Program-made: the position numbers and the translations under genes | Assembly (NCBI GenBank): GCA_049840795.1 | Contig: JASGJK010000016.1 | Coordinates: forward strand, 124,001-188,000 | Reading direction: 5' to 3' | Source: UPXZ01 sp049840795 | GTDB taxonomy: Bacteria; Bacteroidota; Bacteroidia; Bacteroidales; Paludibacteraceae | DNA length: 64,000 nt | Shown here: piece after piece, positions 38,619 to 47,889 of the stretch | Position numbering within the stretch: position 1 is the stretch's first letter | Layout of the letters: each line of letters starts with the position of its first letter | Notes under the pieces: generated by a model | Told to the model about the DNA's origin: nothing | The model's database searches: none | What the model saw: only the letters and a program-made list of their open reading frames with translations

Positions 38619-39107
38619 TTGTTTTATTTCTGTCTCAGAATGTTTTATGCAAAAATCACGAAGGATTATATATTCTTCAGGAAGTCTTTCCCTAAAATCA
38701 GGGTGTTTTATTTCTTTTTGTCTATGCTCTATCGAACTTTATCTGACGTTCATACAACTTTATCTCTGCCTTTTACGACTTTATCTATTGCTTTTGCAAC
38801 TTTATCTGATGTTTATTCAATTTTATCTCTGTCTTATGCAATTCTATCTGTCGTTTCTACAACTTTATCTATGTCCTATACAACTTTGTCGGTGTCTTAT
38901 GCAAACTTTACGGAGTTTTATACCTTTTCTACGGAGTCTTATATATTTTCTACAAGGTGTTATTCCTTTTCACCACTGATATATTCCTTTCCGCAGTTCA
39001 TTTATTCTTTCTCGCAGTTGATATATTCTTCTTCACAGTTTATTTTACTCTCATTCTGCCAGCTTGCTGCTAACGTAGGGCTAACTGCCATTGGCGGATT
39101 TGCGTGA
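38619..39107 (+). CDS. Doubtful heptad-repeat ORF covering the 21-bp repeats
   Basis: This 162-residue frame runs opposite to the cassettes and reads into attC14. Phe, Tyr, Ser and Thr dominate, with units TLSDVHT, TLSLPFT, TLSIAFA. It may be a repetitive surface or solenoid protein, or a shadow of a decayed minus-strand coiled-coil gene. No signal peptide and no obvious ribosome binding site. Confidence 0.25.
   Translation: MFYFCLRMFYAKITKDYIFFRKSFPKIRVFYFFLSMLYRTLSDVHTTLSLPFTTLSIAFATLSDVYSILSLSYAILSVVSTTLSMSYTTLSVSYANFTEFYTFSTESYIFSTRCYSFSPLIYSFPQFIYSFSQLIYSSSQFILLSFCQLAANVGLTAIGGFA
38735..39056 (+). repeat. Tandem imperfect 21-bp repeats (about 15 units)
   Basis: Units begin ACTTTATCTNNNNNTTATNC and drift to TTTTCACNNNTNATATATTC. 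The plus strand is open from 38619 to 39107 and would encode a 7-residue repeat TLSxxYx in a 162-residue frame. On the minus strand one frame gives heptads such as LYERQIK and LHKTEIK, but it is broken by several stops. The tract makes up most of cassette C15, which has no other gene. Confidence 0.8.
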
Positions 39108-39198
39108 GCTTTTCTGTCGGGAGACAGAAATGTGAGAGCGTAAATCTGACAATGTGGATTATTTTCGACCCCGCCAGTGCAGATAGCCTGTGTTGGCA
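39068..39198 (-). other. attC14, class A
   Basis: TGCTAAC and GTTGGCA enclose GGGCTAACTGCCATTGGCGG and CCGCCAGTGCAGATAGCC. Two G are missing after TAACGTA compared with attC15. Confidence 0.86.
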
Positions 39199-39207
39199 GT
39201 AGTACTT

Positions 39208-39678
39208 TTAATTATCAAACTTAATGGCTACTTTCTCTGCAATTCTTCTTAATAAAAAAACATAAGCAAACAATAGATTATGATTACGCTTAGTTGGTAA
39301 GATTACTTTATTTTCTCTACTTTCCCTTATGTGCACTAAAACATTTCTAATATTGTCTATTCTATCTACGATTTTCTTCATTATATCCTTAGGAGGATTT
39401 TCAATCTCACTTTTATCCTTCAAAATGGCAGTCAATATAAAGCCTCCATCGAAATTAATATCTTCATAAAAAAATGTAGGATTTTGTTTTATTTCGTGTT
39501 CTATTTCACTATAATTACAATAATCTGAAACAACCTTTTCAAGTTTAATTTTATCATCATTATTTTTGAAATTATTTTTAAACTCTTCAATAATAAGGCG
39601 ACTGTATTTATTATGATTTGAAATTAAATCTGGATTTTTAAGTATATTATTTAGATTTCTTTTCATTTCATCATTCAA
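39208..39678 (-). CDS. Small HEPN-like helical protein
   Basis: This 156-residue all-helical protein contains DNIRNVLVHIRESRENKV, an R-x4-H HEPN motif, near residue 110. It is the downstream gene of cassette C14. HEPN proteins of this size act as RNases or as partners of nucleotidyltransferases; the upstream gene is too damaged to decide. Confidence 0.58.
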   Translation of the reverse strand: MNDEMKRNLNNILKNPDLISNHNKYSRLIIEEFKNNFKNNDDKIKLEKVVSDYCNYSEIEHEIKQNPTFFYEDINFDGGFILTAILKDKSEIENPPKDIMKKIVDRIDNIRNVLVHIRESRENKVILPTKRNHNLLFAYVFLLRRIAEKVAIKFDN

Positions 39679-39745
39679 ATGATAATAGGCACAATATTCT
39701 AAAATTTGGAAATAAAATAAATACTTTAACCTAATATTTGCGATA

Positions 39746-40434
39746 TCACTCGCTATTTGGAATAATAAGAAGAACTGGATCTATTTCTTTCATCACTATT
39801 GATTCAGGGTATACGTCTATGTCTAACAAACAAGGCAACTCAAATTCAGTTTTTTCGGTTTCATTTTCAAATATTATTATAGATGGAGCTTTTCTATCAT
39901 AGAATTTAGCATAAACATTAAAATGTTTAGAAAAGCTAATAAAATCATTATCAATCTCATCAAATTTTCCTCGAATTTTAAATGAAATAGGTGTTTTATC
40001 TGCAAAAAATCGTTTTCTAAATTCACTTGTATCTTTTTTAAATAGTCTCTGAATATCCTAAGATTACGATAATTTGTTTCAGAATTTACATCAATTTCAA
40101 CAAAACCTTTTGCAGTATTTCTAATGCATCTGAAATTTCGGAAAATTCTGTGTCCAATTCGATATTTATAATAAAACTTAGTTGTTCTGCATAAAAATAT
40201 CTCTTTATCATCTAAAAGTGAGAAGATAAATTCTAATTCTTTTTTATCTTCGTGATAAATTGCTGATAATTCTTTTGGCAATTTAATGTTTTGAAAAGCG
40301 AAAAATTTGTTGATTTTGGTATTCGACAAATAAATGTTTCATCTTGCCAAAGTTTTGAAAGTTCATAAAAATCACTTTCAGTTTTCTTCAATACTACTAT
40401 TTTTCTCTAAAAATTTATCAAATGATGACTTCAT
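39746..40434 (-). pseudogene. Hypothetical protein broken by frameshifts
   Basis: A probable start at 40434 (MKSSFDKFLEKNSSIEE) connects through changes near 40380 and 40338 to the frame holding SNTKINKFFAFQNIKLPKEL and RIGHRIFRNFRCIRNTAKG. A missing A in the run at 40034-40039 then joins DYLKK to DTSEFRKRFFADK, and the frame ends VLLIIPNSE at 39746. About 229 residues if repaired. The family is not recognised. It is upstream of the HEPN-like gene in C14. Confidence 0.5.
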
Positions 40435-40473
40435 TTTTTGCGTTATTTACGTTTATATCGTTTTTGGTATTAC

Positions 40474-40603
40474 TGCCAACGTTTTGGGGCTTTGCGTTCG
40501 GCGGGTTTCGAAGCACAAAACTTTCTATAGCACTGACTCTAATAGAAGCACAATGTTCCAAGTTTGCACGTCAGCCCGCCTGACGCAAAACCCAGTGTTA
40601 GTA
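40474..40603 (-). other. attC13, divergent class
   Basis: TGCCAAC and GTTAGTA enclose TTTTGGGGCTTTGCGTTCGG and CGCCTGACGCAAAACCC. Arms differ from the main classes. Confidence 0.8.
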
Positions 40604-40608
40604 GCCGT

Positions 40609-40689
40609 TTATCTTCTTCGTCTTGGTAGTTTATATGGACTATGAGTTAAACCTCTATAATCTGTCCAATATAAAGGATGCTTATTCAT
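40609..40689 (-). CDS. Possible 26-residue ORF
   Basis: ATG at 40689 lies 3 bases after the stop of the 180-residue gene. The frame encodes MNKHPLYWTDYRGLTHSPYK followed by LPRRRR, ending close to the attC. The basic C-terminus is unusual. It may simply be chance. Confidence 0.25.
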   Translation of the reverse strand: MNKHPLYWTDYRGLTHSPYKLPRRRR

Positions 40690-40694
40690 ATTTG

Positions 40695-41237
40695 TTATGT
40701 GAAATTTAATGACCAAGGTCCAACATTTCTAAAGTTATTGTCATTCCACAAGAATTTAATCAGTTTATCGTCCTCTTTTGCTTCATACTTGTCAAAGCCT
40801 TTGTCAATGTTAAAAATTAGTCCACGATATGGGTCAAGTTTTAATTTTACTTTTTCTATTCCGTGTCCGTGAGGTATAGAAGGTTTGTCATCTGCATCAT
40901 ATTCGTTAAACTTCCACTTGCAGTATTTTCCATTTTGAGCCGAAACAAAATGCAAAACATTGTCTTTGGAATAAAGTTGTTCGTTGATTTTTGTTGCACC
41001 TGACAAACCCAATTCTGAAAGATTAATATCCCTAAAATCATTTCTATTTTCTGTAAGTTCTGTCTCAGGGTTTTGTTCAAGTTCTGTTGTCGAAAAGGGG
41101 AAGAAATCGTCTATTTCAAAACCGTTTAATTCATATAGTTTAGTAATTCTTTGGGCGAAGACTTTTCTTGTAATCAGTCCATAGTCGTAAGAAATTTCCG
41201 TTAAGTATATAAATGTTGAATTTGCTATTTCTTCCAT
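40695..41237 (-). CDS. Hypothetical protein
   Basis: This 180-residue soluble protein starts MEEIANSTFIYLTEISYDYG. The C-terminal half is beta-rich with KPSIPHGHGIEKVKLKLDPY and ends NVGPWSLNF. The PHGHG segment could bind metal. It is the main gene of cassette C13. Not recognised. Confidence 0.55.
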   Translation of the reverse strand: MEEIANSTFIYLTEISYDYGLITRKVFAQRITKLYELNGFEIDDFFPFSTTELEQNPETELTENRNDFRDINLSELGLSGATKINEQLYSKDNVLHFVSAQNGKYCKWKFNEYDADDKPSIPHGHGIEKVKLKLDPYRGLIFNIDKGFDKYEAKEDDKLIKFLWNDNNFRNVGPWSLNFT

Positions 41238-41267
41238 AATTTATGTCGTGTTATTGTCTTAAATGGC

Positions 41268-41398
41268 TACTAACGTCCCGGGTATTGCCGAAGGCGGGGA
41301 TTTTAGCACAAAATTCAATCGAAGAACGAATGTTGAACCTTGCACAAAATGCCCAATCGAAGCCGTTTAGCCCCGCTTTTGGCAATGCCATGTTAGGC
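41268..41398 (-). other. attC12, class C
   Basis: TACTAAC and GTTAGGC enclose GGGTATTGCCGAAGGCGGGG and CCCCGCTTTTGGCAATGCC. Confidence 0.85.
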
Positions 41399-41405
41399 AC
41401 AGTGT

Positions 41406-42099
41406 TTATTCTTTTCTTTTGGGTATTTCGAAATCAATTAGTGAATTGTTCAAAAAGTCATTAAATGGCTTCATAAACCTGAATTTTTCAACAGCCAAAT
41501 CAATAAATTTTTCAGAATCTACAAAATCAGCATCTTTAACAAAAAATTCAATATCCCACGCCTTATGCTTCAGATATTCTGCTTAATATATGATTCTTGT
41601 CGTATCTTTTGGCACGTTTTTTAGTTTTTCCCCAACAATTATAAAGTTCGTTTGAAAATCAGCATTTTCAATTATTTTCAAAAATGTATTTGATTCATTT
41701 ATAATTTCATCTCGAACCATCTTTGTTGCTTCCGGAAATTGAGAAACGAATAATCCTCCGACCTAAAAATATATGATTCGGCTTTATATTCAAATAATAT
41801 CCTGCCGGAATAGGAAATCTTTCTGCTTGGGATATGTGCGCTCTAAACGATGGATTATAAGGTGATTTGTCCTTGCTGAAACGAGTATCTCTATTTAGTC
41901 TGAAAATTAATTTTGAAGGTTGTAACCCTATAATTGAAGAATCGTAAACGCTGATTCTGTTTATCAATTCTTGTATGAGTTTCTCGAATTCAGATTTTGC
42001 TGTTTCGTATTCGGTTTTGTTCGCTTTCATCCAAGTTAATGAATTATTTTCTTCTAATTTTTTGAGAAAATCCAAGACTAAATTTGTGTTTACTTTCAT
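41406..42099 (-). pseudogene. DUF2461 (TIGR02453) family protein, frameshifted
   Basis: Start at 42099 (MKVNTNLVLDFLKKLEENNS). The family signature appears as RLNRDTRFSKDKSPYNPSFR and IPAGYYLNIKPNHIFLGG. One extra base near 41757 breaks the frame; the following frame continues GLFVSQFPEATKMVRDEI and, after a stop and small loss near 41583, AEYLKHKAWDIEFF to 41406. Two lesions suggest real decay. DUF2461 has no assigned biochemical role. Sole gene of C12. Confidence 0.72.
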
Positions 42100-42131
42100 T
42101 ACAATTAAATTTTTCGCTTTACATACATTGT

Positions 42132-42264
42132 GCCTAACGACCGAGGCTATGGGCATTTGGCGGTTTGCGGGAGCGTTCACTGTCGCCCTGCGACAAGGTG
42201 AATGCGGAGCGAAGCTACCGGAATGCGCGTCAGCCAGCCAATGACCCATAGGCGTGTGTTAGGC
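42132..42264 (-). other. attC11, class B, intact
   Basis: GCCTAAC and GTTAGGC enclose GGCTATGGGCATTTGGCGG and CCAGCCAATGACCCATAGGC. The IS110 target CATAGGCGTGTGTTA is present and unoccupied. Confidence 0.9.
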
Positions 42265-42348
42265 GGTCGTAGCATTTAGTAATCAATGATTTACATGTCA
42301 GCTATACATACTTGAATTACTTTTATGAATATTGGTATCATGGTATCT

Positions 42349-42606
42349 TCATTTTTGAAGTTGTTGAATTTTATTCGCAATACTTGCTGCTTTTTGCGTT
42401 GCATTATTTAATGCAGACGTACAATTTGACCTATATGTTGCAGACGTATTATCTGTAAAATTCCTTATTTCATGTGAGTAGTAATCAAATCTGCCGTTTG
42501 CATCTCTTAAATCTCTTTCTAAGGAAGCAATTTGTTGAGAGTTGTCACTATTACCTGTGAAGGATACATCATAATTTAATCCACTTGAATTTGTAAGATC
42601 TACCAT
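42349..42606 (-). CDS. Small hypothetical protein
   Basis: This 85-residue protein is Asn/Ser-rich at the start and helical at the end (TQKAASIANKIQQLQK), with a YYSHEIRNFTDN segment. It overlaps the upstream 74-residue frame by 38 bp. Last gene of cassette C11. Confidence 0.5.
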   Translation of the reverse strand: MVDLTNSSGLNYDVSFTGNSDNSQQIASLERDLRDANGRFDYYSHEIRNFTDNTSATYRSNCTSALNNATQKAASIANKIQQLQK

Positions 42607-42793
42607 GGTGAATTTCTTCGTCTATATTCAAAGCATAATTTAAAGCAGCTTTAATATCCTCTACTGAAATATGCGTGAGATCAATACCTTGTGCTGCAAG
42701 ATTGTCTATTATATTTTCAAAATCAAAATCGGAGGATTGAAAATCCATATTTGAAAATAAATCCTGTAATGTATCAATTAGATTGTCTAACAT
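42569..42793 (-). CDS. Small acidic hypothetical protein
   Basis: This 74-residue, strongly acidic helical protein has MLDNLIDTLQDLFSNMDF and DLTHISVEDIKAALNYALN, and then a basic tail that overlaps the next gene. The tail may be out of frame through a base change. Middle gene of C11. Confidence 0.45.
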   Translation of the reverse strand: MLDNLIDTLQDLFSNMDFQSSDFDFENIIDNLAAQGIDLTHISVEDIKAALNYALNIDEEIHHGRSYKFKWIKL

Positions 42794-42808
42794 AATCTAC
42801 TATTTTAA

Positions 42809-43270
42809 TTATTGATTTTCAGATTTTTTCTTTTTAAATGTTTCACGGAAGATTTCGCCCAATTCTTCTTTTGAAGCTTTTCCTATATACTCTTTCTGAA
42901 ATTCTTTTGCACCAGGCCCCAATTGCCCAAGCTGCAGCACCAGAAATAGCACCATCTAACGCAACGCCAGCAACATAACCAATACCTGTGCTTTCTGCAA
43001 TAGCTGCAAAAATCTTTGAACCAATATTCATTGTAACAAACCAAAATCCTGCACCAAGAATAAATTGCTTGACTAATTTCCAACCCTCATCTTTGTCAAT
43101 TTAACATCGTATGCAAGTCCAATAGCTACAACTCCAGCTCCCATTGCTGTTGCTGTTAATGCCCAATTAACGTGTGCAGGTACAAATGCAGTTCCTACTA
43201 CGGCAACAACCATTGCTTTTATTGCCTTGTCTGCGCTATTATCACATTCATTCACAGGTTTTTTACTCAT
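42809..43270 (-). pseudogene. DUF697/YcjF-like membrane protein, two frameshifts
   Basis: Three frame segments make one protein of about 153 residues: MSKKPVNECDNSADKAIKAM to LAYDVK, then DEGWKLVKQFILGAGFWFV to AAWAIGA, then AKEFQKEYIGKASKEELGEI to KKKKSENQ. One-base changes near 43088 and 42905 separate them. Glycine-rich hydrophobic helices (VVAVVGTAFVPAHVNWAL, GYVAGVALDGAISGAAA) resemble DUF697-type membrane domains. First gene of C11. Confidence 0.55.
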
Positions 43271-43477
43271 TTTACTCAGATTTAAATTATTAGAACTATA
43301 GTTTTTCTTTTTTCGTGTTCATCTAACAACGATTAGTAATGTTTTTTTTTTGCTATGCCGCCTAACCGACCGAGGCTATGGGCATTGGCGGGTTGCGGGA
43401 GCGTTCGCTGTCGTGAAACGACAAAGTGAATGCGGGAGCAAAACCGCAAATGCACGTCAACCAGCCAATGACTATAG

Positions 43478-44946
43478 ATACTATGATTAAATCCAAATAA
43501 AATTACATTTTTTTTCGGGAAAATTCTTACTTTGTACAGCACAGAAAAGCTTCAGTCGATACTTTGTACCGAAACAGTCTATCTAGCAAAGCGGAGCTTG
43601 ACTCCGCTTCTTTTGTTTTCGGCTCCCCGGGAACCAGCACAGAAAGAAAGAGCTTAGTCTCCTCAATACCCGAAGTCTATCCGCAGGCATTCCACTGGTA
43701 TTCTGCATTGTATGCTTCATTTTTCTTCCACAATACAAATATAAGAATTAATAATTTACGCATACCAGCTACCACGCCTTTTCGTTTGATTGTAGGATTC
43801 CGTTCCACAATACGTTCATACAGGCCTTAATCGGTTCATTATAAGAGGTTGCCGGAGCCGGCATATACAAACATTCCCTGATCCGTGTATTCCCTTTCTT
43901 GGAAATCCGTGTTTTCCCTTTAAAAAGTCCCCGATTGCCGCTCTGCAATATCCAATCCGGCATAACTTACCACCTGTCGGATATTGTTGAACTGTGTAAA
44001 CCCATTGGTTTCGCACAGCACAGTGACAATGGTGAGCAAACGCAGCCCTTTAATCGTTTCTATGTTCTTAACCCGCCGGCTAAATTCCTTATCCTCATTC
44101 GTTAACCGAACAATATCGTCTTCAATGATTTGAATGTTCTTCTCCAGAAATTCAATTTGTTGTTCCTTGAGTTGTAACACTACCGAAAGCGTGCTGTGAG
44201 CGTGTTTGAGTCCATGAATCTGACACTTGCAGCGTACCAGATCTTTTTTCAACGATAGCCGTTCCCTGCATAAATCCCGCAGGTCCTTCATCTTCGGCAT
44301 CATTGGTTTCCACCACTCCAGGGGGCGTTCCAAACCATACTGGGCAATCATTTGAGCATCGGCTTTGTCTGTTTTGGTCTTCATATTCAGGCTCTTGGCA
44401 AAATGCTTCATTTTGTTGGCCAACACAACCGAAACTTTTTGATCGTTGTCGTACAGAAAATGAGCCAGATCCTCGTGATAAACCCGGTTGTTTCCATGAC
44501 AAAGATTGGATCCGGCACTTTACTCAAAGTCCAGCTAATCAATTTTTCAAATCCCGGATAATCGCTCCGGAAACTGCGTGTAGCCTTAACGACTGACCGT
44601 TCGTCCTTTAATTGCTTGATACATACTTCAAAACTGTCCTTGGAAATGTCTATTCCCACACACGATTTTAATTCTTTCATACACAAAAAAAAGTTTGTTT
44701 TGTGGTCAGAATTAATCCTTTATAACCGCCTATCCTCGTAAATTATATACTGAATACAACCGCTTTAGGATTGTTTCTTAGATACTAATTCAGGCTCGAA
44801 AAAGGAAAAACAAAGGGCGCAAAATCTATGGTTCGATATACATTTCTGTTATCAGGCGTGTGTTGCTATTCCCTTTGCTAATTCTTCCTGTTTCAGTGCA
44901 AATATCACAAATTTCTCTCTATTTGAAATATTACTGCAAACATACG
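43478..44946 (-). mobile_element. IS110-family insertion sequence, copy 3 (degraded)
   Basis: It has the same ends and position as the other copies, but with many small indels across its length (for example near 43533, 43845, 43930, 44485, 44888 and 44934). The bridge RNA guides are still present (about 44711-44886). Confidence 0.9.
43686..44686 (-). pseudogene. IS110-family transposase remnant, copy 3
   Basis: The reading frame matches copy 1 from the start at 44686 but is broken near 44485 (METTG region), near 43930 and near 43830-43855. It is not expected to make active enzyme. It could still be mobilised in trans by the intact copies. Confidence 0.9.
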
Positions 44947-45037
44947 AGGCGTGTGTTATGGGCTGTAGTTTTGTTTCTGTTTTTTGTTTTCCTGTTGTCA
45001 AACCGCGAAAAAACAGTCATCAAACAATCCTTTTCTT

Positions 45038-45990
45038 CTATTTTATTCTTTCTTTGAAATTCTTCAAGTACGGAGTTTTGACATTATATTTTTCTCCACA
45101 AGTAATTAAGTCGTCAAGCATTTTCGCCATTTCTTCAGGTGAATGTTTCGTATGTCCGTCAAACATAATTGCTAATGCTTCGTCAGAATACACCTTTTTC
45201 GCAATGGAAACGCTGATAAAAAAAGGTAAATAATACAATTTGTTTGCCTTTTCAGATTTGGATTAATTCCTTCTTTCACACAAATCTCAAGTCCTTCTCG
45301 TATAGATTTTATCGTTTCTTTGATTATTTTCGAATCCCTCGCAAATGTCTTACCACCTCCGGCAGTTATTATTCCGGCGGACAAACCAGCTGCAACAGCA
45401 TAATGAGTAATCAACCAAACTGAAATTTGAGTGGTAATTGTTGGTTTAAGATTGGCGTCTTCCAATGCTTTGGCAATTTCCTGTACACGAGGTGTTATTT
45501 CTCCGTTCAACTCGCCAAGTGGAGTATGAGAGTATTTCAAGCCTGAGATTGCACTGTAAATACTTTTGTCGTCTCGACCTCCTCCAACCATAAAAGGAAA
45601 ACCGAAAAAGTATTGTTCGGGAGAAAGATAGTTGGCTATTTCGTCTAAATCGTCTTTCCACACATTTTGAAAGAAAAGAATGTGCGCTTTTCCTGCTGAC
45701 TTGCTTAATACAGGTAAAATTTCTTTCAAATGAAGGTTGTTGGTTGATACAATGATATATTCAAAATCATTCTGCGAGGATAGTTCATCAATTACTTTCG
45801 GTTGAAAAACTGTCTGCTTAATCTGTTTTTGTCCTCCCCTAAAGTCGGTACAATGTATCGGAATACCATTTTCTTCAATTTGTTGTTTTTTCTCTTTTCG
45901 TACCAGAACACTTACGTCGTGTCCTGCTTCTGAAAGTTGCCAACCATAAGTGCAGCCAACTATTCCTGCACCATAAATTAATGTTTTCAT
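45038..45990 (-). pseudogene. Ketopantoate reductase-like (ApbA/PanE) protein, frameshifted at the C-terminus
   Basis: Start at 45990 (MKTLIYGAGIVGCTYGW) gives the Rossmann GxGxxG as GAGIVG. The ApbA N-terminal domain follows with STNNLHLKEIL and the C-terminal domain with GGGKTFARDSKI. At about 45245 one extra base diverts the frame; the other frame supplies NKLYYLPFFISVSIAKKVY and the rest to 45038 (about 317 residues in total). It is probably an NADPH-dependent 2-oxoacid reductase-like enzyme. Cassette C10, sole gene. Confidence 0.78.
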
Positions 45991-46021
45991 AATCACGTTG
46001 TTTTTATTTTTCTACTATAGC

Positions 46022-46153
46022 CCATAACGTCCTGGGTATTGCCGAAGGCGGGGATTTTAGAACCGAACTTCAATAGAAATACCACAGTTCAAATATAGTA
46101 CAAAAGTTCAATAGAAAATCTTCAGCCCCGCTTTTGGCAATACCTTGTTATGC
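46022..46153 (-). other. attC9, class C variant
   Basis: CCATAAC and GTTATGC enclose GGGTATTGCCGAAGGCGGGG and CCCCGCTTTTGGCAATACC; the centre has GTTCAATAGAAA. Confidence 0.85.
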
Positions 46154-46168
46154 CCAGTTTTTCTTTTA

Positions 46169-46786
46169 TCAAGCAAGTTCTTCTGATACAAAGTCAATTG
46201 TTTTTCCATTGTCATTTGTCGCCCAAATTTGTAATGTGTCGTAACCGTTTCGTTTTATTTTTTCAAATTCAATTTTTGTTTCGTCAATAAGTTCTATTAG
46301 ACCATTTTGGTCAACTTGGTCTGCAAACTCGTCATTGTAGTCAATTCCGTTATAGGTTGAAACTACAATTTCAAAAATGTCTTTACCGTCTTGGTCAGTG
46401 TAATAATTTGTTACTGGTCTGTTCTTAATTTGTTCGTCTGTGTATGTGTCGCAGAATAAAGCATTATAGCCGTGCTTGCAACCATCAAACAGTAATATTT
46501 CTTGTCCAGTTGAATTGTCGACCGCAAAAACTAATGAAGGGGCAAAGTCTGTCCCAACGATTAAGTTTTTGTAGTCCTCGTGAAGCTGTCCATAAAATTT
46601 GATTTTAAATTTAGTTTGTCCAGAAGCTGTTTTTAATTGTCTTCGCCATTCGTGTGAATGCAAGTCTTTTGGATTTTGAATATGTTCTGTCAAACCGTCA
46701 AGAAAAGTTGGTCCTAAAATTCCATTGTCCGTGGTCGAGTTGTTTGGCTTGTTGTCCTTTTTATTAAATATGTCTAAAAGTCCCAT
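46169..46786 (-). CDS. Hypothetical protein
   Basis: This 205-residue soluble acidic protein starts MGLLDIFNKKDNKPNNST. It has beta-rich segments KFKIKFYGQLHEDYKNLIVG and FEIVVSTYNGIDYNDEFA. No signal peptide. Only gene of cassette C9. Family not recognised; the MGLLxxF start is common among small cytoplasmic bacterial proteins. Confidence 0.58.
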   Translation of the reverse strand: MGLLDIFNKKDNKPNNSTTDNGILGPTFLDGLTEHIQNPKDLHSHEWRRQLKTASGQTKFKIKFYGQLHEDYKNLIVGTDFAPSLVFAVDNSTGQEILLFDGCKHGYNALFCDTYTDEQIKNRPVTNYYTDQDGKDIFEIVVSTYNGIDYNDEFADQVDQNGLIELIDETKIEFEKIKRNGYDTLQIWATNDNGKTIDFVSEELA

Positions 46787-46820
46787 CGTTTGTCGTTTTG
46801 TTGTGTCGTCCTAAAATTGG

Positions 46821-46954
46821 GCATAACGGAGGGGGCTAACTGCCATTGGCGGATTTGCGGGAGCTTTTCTGTCGAAAGACAGAAAACGTGCGAGCGTAAA
46901 TCTGACAATGTGAATACTTTTCGACCCCGCCGATGCAGATAGCCTATGTTAGGC
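46821..46954 (-). other. attC8, class A
   Basis: GCATAAC and GTTAGGC enclose GGGGGCTAACTGCCATTGGC and GCCGATGCAGATAGCC. Confidence 0.87.
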
Positions 46955-46963
46955 ACAGTTATT

Positions 46964-47668
46964 TTAATATTTTTCTCTATTACTTATTTGTAAATCGGTT
47001 AGAGAAATCAGATAATTACATACATTATAAAAATCTCCTTTCTCCGGTGACCAAACAGTGACAACTCGATATTGTTCAGGTGTTACACCTTCTAAAATCC
47101 ATTCAGCACCATCTGTTCCCATTGAATTTCTACCTAATTCCATCTGCCAAAAGTTAGACGTTTTTAGATAAGTCTTAAACAAATCCCATTCTTTTTCCGT
47201 TAGTTTTTTTGATTTATTTAGGAGTAATTTTCCTGGGTCATAACCACCCTCACCACTTAACATTTTCCAAGTTATTGCATAATTATCATTGTCTTTTTCA
47301 AATCGAATACAAATCGGTTTATGAAATGTTCTTAACCAAGTAAATCGATAAATTTCTTTTGTTATTTTTCTGTTAAATAATAAAGGCTCTTTCATTGCGT
47401 GTAAATGGCTTGAATACCAATTTACGACAAATTCGTCATAAGATCCACTTATAATTTTTGTTTCAATTCTATATGATGAATTTTTTTCTTTTATTATGTT
47501 AGTTTCGATTTCAGGGAACATTTCTCTAGGAAAGTAAGGCTGTTTTATGTCTATAGGAACATTTAAACTGTTTACTTCTATTTTATTGTTTACAAAATTA
47601 TCAATTGTTTGACCCCAAAATAGCTGTACTGATAATGTCAGAAAGAATACAGTCAATATATTTCTCAT
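46964..47668 (-). CDS. Exported hypothetical protein
   Basis: This 234-residue protein has an N-terminal signal peptide (MRNILTVFFLTLSVQLFWGQ) with a probable cleavage after GQ. The mature part has aromatic-rich strands and ends LISLTDLQISNREKY; no lipobox. Periplasmic or secreted. Sole gene of C8. No family recognised. Confidence 0.65.
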   Translation of the reverse strand: MRNILTVFFLTLSVQLFWGQTIDNFVNNKIEVNSLNVPIDIKQPYFPREMFPEIETNIIKEKNSSYRIETKIISGSYDEFVVNWYSSHLHAMKEPLLFNRKITKEIYRFTWLRTFHKPICIRFEKDNDNYAITWKMLSGEGGYDPGKLLLNKSKKLTEKEWDLFKTYLKTSNFWQMELGRNSMGTDGAEWILEGVTPEQYRVVTVWSPEKGDFYNVCNYLISLTDLQISNREKY

Positions 47669-47736
47669 TCTTTTGTGTGTTTAAGATTTTTGTCAATCGC
47701 AAAATAAACGTGATGAATTATCTTTCAAGCAATTGT

Positions 47737-47869
47737 GCCTAACGGTTCGGGCTAACTGCCATTGGCGGATTTGCGGGAGCTTTTCTGTCGGGAGACAGAA
47801 ATGTGCGAGCGTAAATCTGACAATGTGCATACCTTTCGACCCCGCCAATGCAGATAGCCTGTGTTAGCG
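47737..47869 (-). other. attC7, class A
   Basis: GCCTAAC and GTTAGCG enclose GGGCTAACTGCCATTGGCGG and GCCAATGCAGATAGCC. Confidence 0.87.
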
Positions 47870-47889
47870 GTTCGGCTTTCTGTTTTTAT

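Larger units (their letters stand above)
43360..44961 (-). other. attC10, class B, split by IS110 copy 3
   Basis: The left half 43360-43477 starts GCCTAAC (with an extra C after it) and ends CTATAG. The right half 44947-44961 is AGGCGTGTGTTATGG. Confidence 0.8.
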
